NCBI GenBank assembly: GCA_039029515.1
Contig: JBCCFX010000207.1
Coordinates: 1-6,618 of the forward strand
Source: JBCCFX01 sp039029515
GTDB lineage: Bacteria > Planctomycetota > Phycisphaerae > Phycisphaerales > SM1A02
Direction: 5' to 3'
Length of the DNA stretch: 6,618 bases
Each line of letters starts with the position of its first letter. The first letter of the stretch is position 1. The notes beneath the pieces are model-generated. The model was not told the DNA's origin and searched no databases. It saw only the letters and a list, made by a program, of their open reading frames with translations. Position numbers and translations under genes: made by a program. This document shows, piece after piece, positions 1 to 3,659 of this stretch.

Positions 1-2
1 AT

Positions 3-386
3 CTGGCACAAGATTCAGTTGCGGTCCAAACCGGACAACGCGTCACCGCCGGAACCCCTCTTGGCATTGTGGGCTTATCCGGAAAAACGCAGTTCCCGCA
101 CCTGCATATGAGCCTGCGCAGAAACGGCAAACGCGTTGACCCGCTGCACCCAAGTGATCCTGATACCTGTGCCTTGGACACCGCACCCGATGGGCTATGG
201 GCAGATCCCCCGATCTATCGCGGGTTGATCGTTGATCAATGCATCGACGTCGGCATCCGCATCGAGTCGGCGCGGGTCGGCGAGATCCAGATTCGCCTCA
301 CGAATGGCCTCGAGTCGACGGTGGTTCTCCTCGCTTGTCACCGTCAGGTAGAAAAGCTCGCGACCTTCGTGGGTTCTGCCGTATGA
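3..386 (+). CDS. M23 family metallopeptidase, C-terminal part (5' end outside window; 3' end replaced after about 224)
   Basis: This frame enters from the left edge without a start. It reads as the end of an M23/LytM-type zinc endopeptidase domain, a family that cleaves peptide bridges in cell-wall peptidoglycan or related substrates. Visible hallmarks are the beta-strand pattern GQRVTAGTPLGIVGLSG (36-89) and the HxH motif in PHLHM (His codons at 99-101 and 105-107), which supplies a zinc ligand and catalytic His in this family. It is followed by SLRRNGKRVDPLHP, the usual 'R.NG..VDP' tail. The first zinc motif (HxxxD) would lie upstream of the window. From about 225 to the stop at 384-386 the frame is antisense to the M14 carboxypeptidase gene, so those ~53 residues are probably not native M23 sequence. 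The family call is good; the stop and the last part are not trustworthy as a natural C-terminus. Confidence 0.68.
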   Translation: MAQDSVAVQTGQRVTAGTPLGIVGLSGKTQFPHLHMSLRRNGKRVDPLHPSDPDTCALDTAPDGLWADPPIYRGLIVDQCIDVGIRIESARVGEIQIRLTNGLESTVVLLACHRQVEKLATFVGSAV

Positions 387-611
387 GGAATACGTCACGC
401 GCGGCGAGGCATCCGCGAGAGCCTTCGCGTAGTCGACGAGTTCCGCGTGCCGGACCGGGCGTTCGCCCAGCGCTGCATCCAGCGCATCGACCGGCGATGG
501 CATCGATGTACCAACATCCGATGACGAAAAGAATTCGACATCGCCCGCGGCGTATGCGAGCGTTCCTGAGGCACACAGCGTCAGAACCGCGGCAATCGTT
601 CGAGTCAGCAT
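195..611 (-). CDS. M14 family zinc carboxypeptidase, truncated: signal peptide and N-terminal segment only
   Basis: Read on the - strand from ATG at 609-611, with a strong Shine-Dalgarno GGAGG (620-624 complement) 8 bases upstream. Residues 1-21 form a signal peptide (MLTRTIAAVLTLCASGTLAYA, cut near AYA/AG). The mature part has the N-terminal pattern of secreted M14 carboxypeptidases: GERPVRHAELVDYAKALA, then SYGRTHEGRELFYLTVTS and EENHRRLEAIREANLDLADP. In the family this leads into a 'DQPAIVW...HGNE' stretch carrying the first zinc ligands. Here the match stops at DQPAI (residue 132, position 216); six unrelated residues and a stop follow. The zinc motif HxxE, the second zinc His and the catalytic Glu are all absent, so the product cannot be an active carboxypeptidase. 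It is either a broken gene or the left half of a gene cut by an assembly join. Confidence 0.7.
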   Translation of the reverse strand: MLTRTIAAVLTLCASGTLAYAAGDVEFFSSSDVGTSMPSPVDALDAALGERPVRHAELVDYAKALADASPRVTYSSYGRTHEGRELFYLTVTSEENHRRLEAIREANLDLADPRRLDADADVDALINDQPAIDRGICP

Positions 612-696
612 TCGTTCTTCCTCCCGACGTCGTAGACGCCAATCCCAAGGATAGGTCGCCGGCCATGCCTCGGAAACGACAGAATCCTGATTTCAC

Positions 697-744
697 CGGC
701 GGGTGGCGAGACCGTTGCATCATCGACATGCACGGTGCCCGCCG
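697..744. promoter_or_regulatory. two-tier imperfect stem-loop upstream of the cytochrome gene
   Basis: The outer arms CGGCGGG (697-703) and CCCGCCG (738-744) are perfectly complementary over 7 bp. Inside them, ACCGT-T-GCAT (711-720, one bulged T at 715 or 716) pairs with ATGCACGGT (728-736) over 9 bp, around the 7-base loop CATCGAC (721-727). An asymmetric internal loop, mainly 704-710, separates the two stems. The element ends 38 bases before the chosen ATG at 783. It could be a 5' UTR structure or an operator shared by the divergent genes. There is no T-tract, so it does not resemble an intrinsic terminator. The structure is visible; the function is unknown. Confidence 0.4.
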
Positions 745-769
745 ATAGAGTTCCAGCACCAGCGTCGAC

Positions 770-773
770 GGAG
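770..773 (+). promoter_or_regulatory. Shine-Dalgarno GGAG that selects the ATG at 783
   Basis: GGAG lies 9 bases before ATG 783-785. It supports this start over the in-frame GTG at 735, which lies inside the stem-loop and has no comparable site. A later in-frame ATG at 801 is also less well placed. Confidence 0.5.
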
Positions 774-782
774 TTGCCAGCG

Positions 783-1646
783 ATGATCGAACCATTCTCA
801 ATGACCGAAGCGATGAATCACGTCGAGTCGCGCCATGCCGTCATGGTGCATATGCCGATCGCGCTCGCGAGCCTCGGCGTGCCGTTTGCGCTCGCGGTGG
901 CGATTCGGCCGTGCAACAAGATGCTGCGCATCATCACCATCGCGTTGTTTGTTGCGTTGTTCATCAGCGCCTGCCTGGCGGTCAACAGCGGTGAAGCTGC
1001 CTACGAGAAGCTGCGCGGACTGCCGGAGCACGTCGATCTGCTTGTCGATCAGCACAAGGTGCTCGCCAACCGGACATACATTCTCGCCGCAGGCGTCGTC
1101 ATCCTGCTCGGCCTTGGCGCGCTGAAGAAGAAGCCACTGCGGCTTGGCGCGACCTGGCTTGCCGTCGTCGTCGCACTCCTGAGCGCGGGGTTGATGGCGC
1201 AGGCCGCTCACAAAGGCGGCACGGCGGTCTATCAGTTCGGCGTGGGCACGCCGGACGTCGTCAGCATCTTGGACACACCGGCACCGGAAGACGGAGACCC
1301 CAATGCGGATGCGCCGATCACCACAAACGATGCCCGCGCTGCGTTCTTCGTAAACAACGTCTTTCCCATCCTCGACCAGAACTGCCTGCGCTGCCATAAC
1401 CCGACACGCGCCAACCGGTCCGGCGGACTCGATCAGACCTCCATGACCGCCATGCTCGCTGGCGGTGGTGAAGGCCCTGCGATCGTGATCGGTAACCCCG
1501 ACGCGAGCCCACTGTGGCAACGCATGGTCACTGATGACTTCGATAAGCTCATGCCGCCTGACGGCGATGCGGTCACCGCCGAGGAAGCGGAGATCATCGC
1601 ACAGTGGATTCGCGACGGCGCCGTCTGGGCGAATCCATCGCGCTAG
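783..1646 (+). CDS. DUF2231-like four-helix membrane protein fused to a planctomycete-type cytochrome c domain
   Basis: The product is 287 aa. The N-terminal half resembles the DUF2231 family: HAVMVHMPIAL (residues 18-28, with His18 and His23) opens the first of four predicted membrane helices (about 20-42, 48-67, 97-112, 121-142). It closes with the family-like signature AHKGGTAVYQFGVG (142-155, with His143). After a Pro/Asp-rich linker (about 158-180), the C-terminal domain carries one c-type haem site, CLRCH (201-205), preceded by NNVFPILDQN. MPPDGD (257-262) provides the likely axial Met257, and the end is EIIAQWIRDGAVW. This is the layout of the planctomycete cytochrome c (PSCyt1) group. 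I infer that the helices sit in the cytoplasmic membrane with the haem domain outside the cytoplasm, acting in electron transfer; donor and acceptor are unknown. The membrane His residues could bind haem b, which is speculative. The ade gene follows after 26 bases, suggesting co-transcription. The domain calls are strong; the role is not. Confidence 0.85.
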   Translation: MIEPFSMTEAMNHVESRHAVMVHMPIALASLGVPFALAVAIRPCNKMLRIITIALFVALFISACLAVNSGEAAYEKLRGLPEHVDLLVDQHKVLANRTYILAAGVVILLGLGALKKKPLRLGATWLAVVVALLSAGLMAQAAHKGGTAVYQFGVGTPDVVSILDTPAPEDGDPNADAPITTNDARAAFFVNNVFPILDQNCLRCHNPTRANRSGGLDQTSMTAMLAGGGEGPAIVIGNPDASPLWQRMVTDDFDKLMPPDGDAVTAEEAEIIAQWIRDGAVWANPSR

Positions 1647-1659
1647 CGCCAATCCGCGC

Positions 1660-1665
1660 AAGGAG
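1660..1665 (+). promoter_or_regulatory. Shine-Dalgarno AAGGAG of ade
   Basis: AAGGAG sits 7 bases before ATG 1673-1675 and is a near-ideal ribosome binding site. It fixes the ade start at 1673 rather than at an upstream non-ATG codon in the same frame (from 1604) that overlaps the cytochrome gene. Confidence 0.7.
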
Positions 1666-1672
1666 AACGTCC

Positions 1673-3421
1673 ATGCCGGCGGACCCGGAACTGATCGCCG
1701 TGGCGCGGGGTGATGCCCCGGCTGATCTCGTACTGTCTAATGCGCGCGTCATCAACGTCTTCACCCGAGACATCGAGGACAACGTCAATGTCGTGATCAA
1801 AAATGGCGCGATCGCGCGCATCGGTGATGACACAGACGCCGCACATCGCATCGACGTTGGCGGCAGCTACGTCGGGCCCGGATTCATCGATGCGCACATG
1901 CACGTTGAATCCACCATGATGCGCCCTTCGGAGTTCGTTCGCCTCGCGCTGCCGCACGGCACGACCGGCGTCGTATTCGATCCACACGAAATCGCAAACG
2001 TCTGCGGCATTCCGGGCATGCGATTCCTGATGGACGATGCTCGCGACCTGCCGATGCGCATCATGTTTGCTGCATCGTCCTGCGTGCCGGCATCACACCT
2101 GGAAACTGCTGGCGCCGCGTTAAGCGCCGATGATCTCGCCCCGCTCTTCGACGATGATCGCGTCGTCGCGCTCGCGGAAATGATGAACTTCCCGGGCGTT
2201 GTGCATGCATTTCCTGATGTTCTCGAGAAGGTCCGATTGGGCCTCGAACATCGCATTGTGGATGGTCACTGTCCAGGCCTGCGCGGCGATGAGCTTCAGG
2301 CGTACATCGCCGCGGGTATTTCCTCAGACCATGAATGCACGACCGCGGATGAAGCGCGCGAGAAACTGCGACGTGGTATGCAGGTCTATCTGCGCGAAGG
2401 CAGCGCAGCGCGCAATATCGAAGCACTGGTGTCTGTGGTCACCGCAGAGAACGCGCATCGGTGCTGCTTCTGTACGGATGATCGGCATCCCGGCGACCTT
2501 CGCGATGAAGGTCACATCGATCACGCCGTCCGCCGCGCGATCGCGTGCGGACTCGATCCCGTGACGGCGATTGCCATGGGGTCACGACATACCGCGCAAC
2601 ACTACAACCAGCGCGAGCTCGGCGCAGTCGCTCCGGGCATGCGCGCGGATCTTGTCGTGTTTGATGATGCCCGCGCGCCGTCGCCACGCCAGGTCTTCGT
2701 CGATGGCGTGCTCGTGGCCGAAGACGGTGTGATGACCGCGCCGCCGCGCGCCGCTGATCGCGCCCCCGATGATGCGCATCTCCGCAACACCGTCCATCTG
2801 CCGGACGACTTCGGCGCGCACCGATTCCGCATCGAGAGCTCGAATCCGACAGCAAACATCCGTGTGATCGGCATGAACCCGCATTCACTCGTGACGGAGC
2901 ATCTCGTCATGCCCGCGACCCGTCGAGACGGTGAGCTCGTCACAGACCCGGATCGCGATCTCCTGAAACTCGCGGTCATCGAACGCCACGGCAAAGGCGG
3001 CTCGATCGGGCTGGGATTCGTCACCGGCTTCGGATTTCGGGATGGTGCCCTGGCGAGCACGGTCGGCCATGATTCCCACAATCTGACGGTTGTCGGATCG
3101 AATGACATCGATATGGAAAAAGCAGCGCGGGTCCTGACCAAATATGGCGGCGGTCAGTGCGTAGTTCGTGGGGGGAAGGTGCTCGCGTGCCTTCCGCTGC
3201 CCCTGGCAGGGCTCCTTTCGGACGAATCCGCGGAGGCACTGGTGGAACAACAGCAGCAGGTGCTCGAGAAGGTCCGGGAACTCGGATGTCCCCACCATGA
3301 CCCTTTCATGCCTCTGAGCTTTCTGCCGCTCAGTGTGATTCCGACGTTAAAGCTTAGCGATCAGGGGCTTGTAGACGTCAACCGTTTCCGTATCGTTACT
3401 GTAGAAACCACTGAGGACTGA
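1673..3421 (+). CDS. ade: adenine deaminase (adenine + H2O to hypoxanthine + NH3)
   Basis: The 582-residue product has the full length of bacterial AdeC-type adenine deaminases (EC 3.5.4.2, amidohydrolase superfamily), cytoplasmic enzymes of purine salvage. Residues 18-70 form the N-terminal beta-sandwich part. The metal motif lies in GFIDAHMHVEST (70-81, with His75, His77 and Glu79), followed by PHGTTGVVFDPHEIANVCG (94-112). Further family blocks are MMNFPGVV (170-177), DGHCPGL (197-203), SSDHECTTADEA (217-228) and CTDDRHPGDL (267-276, with the Asp pair 269-270). GSRHTAQHY (303-311) and GAVAPGMRADLVVF (317-330) close the catalytic barrel. The C-terminal domain typical of the family follows, with STVGHDSHNLTVVG (462-475) and DPFMPLSFLPLSVIPTLKLSD (543-563). 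No frameshift or missing motif is seen. The start is fixed by AAGGAG at 1660-1665. The gene lies 26 bases after the cytochrome gene and probably shares its transcript. Confidence 0.95.
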   Translation: MPADPELIAVARGDAPADLVLSNARVINVFTRDIEDNVNVVIKNGAIARIGDDTDAAHRIDVGGSYVGPGFIDAHMHVESTMMRPSEFVRLALPHGTTGVVFDPHEIANVCGIPGMRFLMDDARDLPMRIMFAASSCVPASHLETAGAALSADDLAPLFDDDRVVALAEMMNFPGVVHAFPDVLEKVRLGLEHRIVDGHCPGLRGDELQAYIAAGISSDHECTTADEAREKLRRGMQVYLREGSAARNIEALVSVVTAENAHRCCFCTDDRHPGDLRDEGHIDHAVRRAIACGLDPVTAIAMGSRHTAQHYNQRELGAVAPGMRADLVVFDDARAPSPRQVFVDGVLVAEDGVMTAPPRAADRAPDDAHLRNTVHLPDDFGAHRFRIESSNPTANIRVIGMNPHSLVTEHLVMPATRRDGELVTDPDRDLLKLAVIERHGKGGSIGLGFVTGFGFRDGALASTVGHDSHNLTVVGSNDIDMEKAARVLTKYGGGQCVVRGGKVLACLPLPLAGLLSDESAEALVEQQQQVLEKVRELGCPHHDPFMPLSFLPLSVIPTLKLSDQGLVDVNRFRIVTVETTED

Positions 3422-3445
3422 CGAAGTTCTTCAGGTGTGGTGGTT

Positions 3446-3451
3446 TACAAT
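3446..3451 (+). promoter_or_regulatory. candidate -10 element TACAAT
   Basis: TACAAT matches the TATAAT consensus at five of six positions and lies in a short AT-rich patch (about 3444-3456) within otherwise GC-rich DNA, 25 bases after the ade stop. No good -35 hexamer is visible at the usual 16-18 base spacing. If used, it would give a transcript with a leader of roughly 200 bases containing both hairpins. Confidence 0.2.
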
Positions 3452-3486
3452 TGTTCGTGGGGTCCGGGGATGTGTTGTGGGTCCGG

Positions 3487-3511
3487 CGGTGTCTCAAGGG
3501 AAGAGACGCCG
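3487..3511 (+). terminator. hairpin downstream of ade, possible terminator or leader element
   Basis: CGGTGTCTC (3487-3495) pairs with GAGACGCCG (3503-3511) over 9 bp, including one G-U pair, around the loop AAGGGAA (3496-3502). It sits 65 bases after the ade stop. No T-run follows, so intrinsic termination is doubtful; a factor-dependent terminator or a leader structure is equally possible. Confidence 0.3.
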
Positions 3512-3520
3512 ACTATTCCG

Positions 3521-3542
3521 GGGATTCACAGGATGTGATCCC
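3521..3542 (+). promoter_or_regulatory. second leader hairpin before the repeat protein
   Basis: GGGATTCACA (3521-3530) pairs with TGTGATCCC (3534-3542) over 9 bp with one bulged T and a 3-base loop GGA (3531-3533). It lies 9 bases after the first hairpin and 117 bases before the chosen start. I do not recognise a known riboswitch in the pair. Confidence 0.3.
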
Positions 3543-3659
3543 AACCGATGCTCGGCGACTTCCGGCGATTTGGCCCGTCCGTGTGACGACCAATGGCGCC
3601 AGGACAGTTCGTCGCAGCGAGACCAGGTGGGTACACAGGTGATGGGGTGGGATTCGACA

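Larger units (their letters stand above)
612..782. promoter_or_regulatory. divergent intergenic region between the M14 gene and the cytochrome-ade unit
   Basis: The 171 bases lie between two outward-facing starts, so promoters for both directions should be here. I see no convincing -35/-10 pair on either strand. What can be supported is the - strand Shine-Dalgarno GGAGG (620-624), the + strand GGAG (770-773), and the stem-loop listed separately at 697-744. Reading frames that cross this stretch on both strands show no recognisable family and overlap well-supported genes. Confidence 0.4.
3422..3659 (+). other. intergenic stretch / probable 5' leader of the repeat protein
   Basis: These 238 bases separate ade from the repeat-protein start. 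They contain a -10-like hexamer (3446-3451), a direct repeat GGGTCCGG (3460-3467 and 3479-3486), and two hairpins (3487-3511 and 3521-3542). A 63-codon open frame in another phase (3451-3642) has no recognisable motif and no good ribosome binding site, so I do not call it a gene. Confidence 0.4.

Noticed and set aside
225..239. TTGATC direct repeat and TTGATCAA palindrome beside the peptidase junction
   Set aside because: It falls within M14 coding sequence (LINDQ) and is explained by codon use; too short to suggest a recombination site.
735..782. GTG start at 735 for the cytochrome gene
   Set aside because: It would add 16 Pro/Ala-rich residues and lies inside the stem-loop; the ATG at 783 has GGAG at the right distance and starts near the first conserved His motif.
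239..801. Open frames 239-748 (+) and 298-801 (-)
   Set aside because: They overlap the M14 fragment and the intergenic region, are Arg-rich out-of-frame translations and show no motif.
1604..1672. Upstream extension of ade overlapping the cytochrome gene
   Set aside because: The extra 23 residues are Arg-rich antisense-like sequence; AAGGAG at 1660-1665 points to ATG 1673 and the length then matches the family.
3451..3642. 63-codon + strand frame between ade and the repeat protein
   Set aside because: Non-ATG start, no ribosome binding site, no recognisable motif, and it covers both hairpins.
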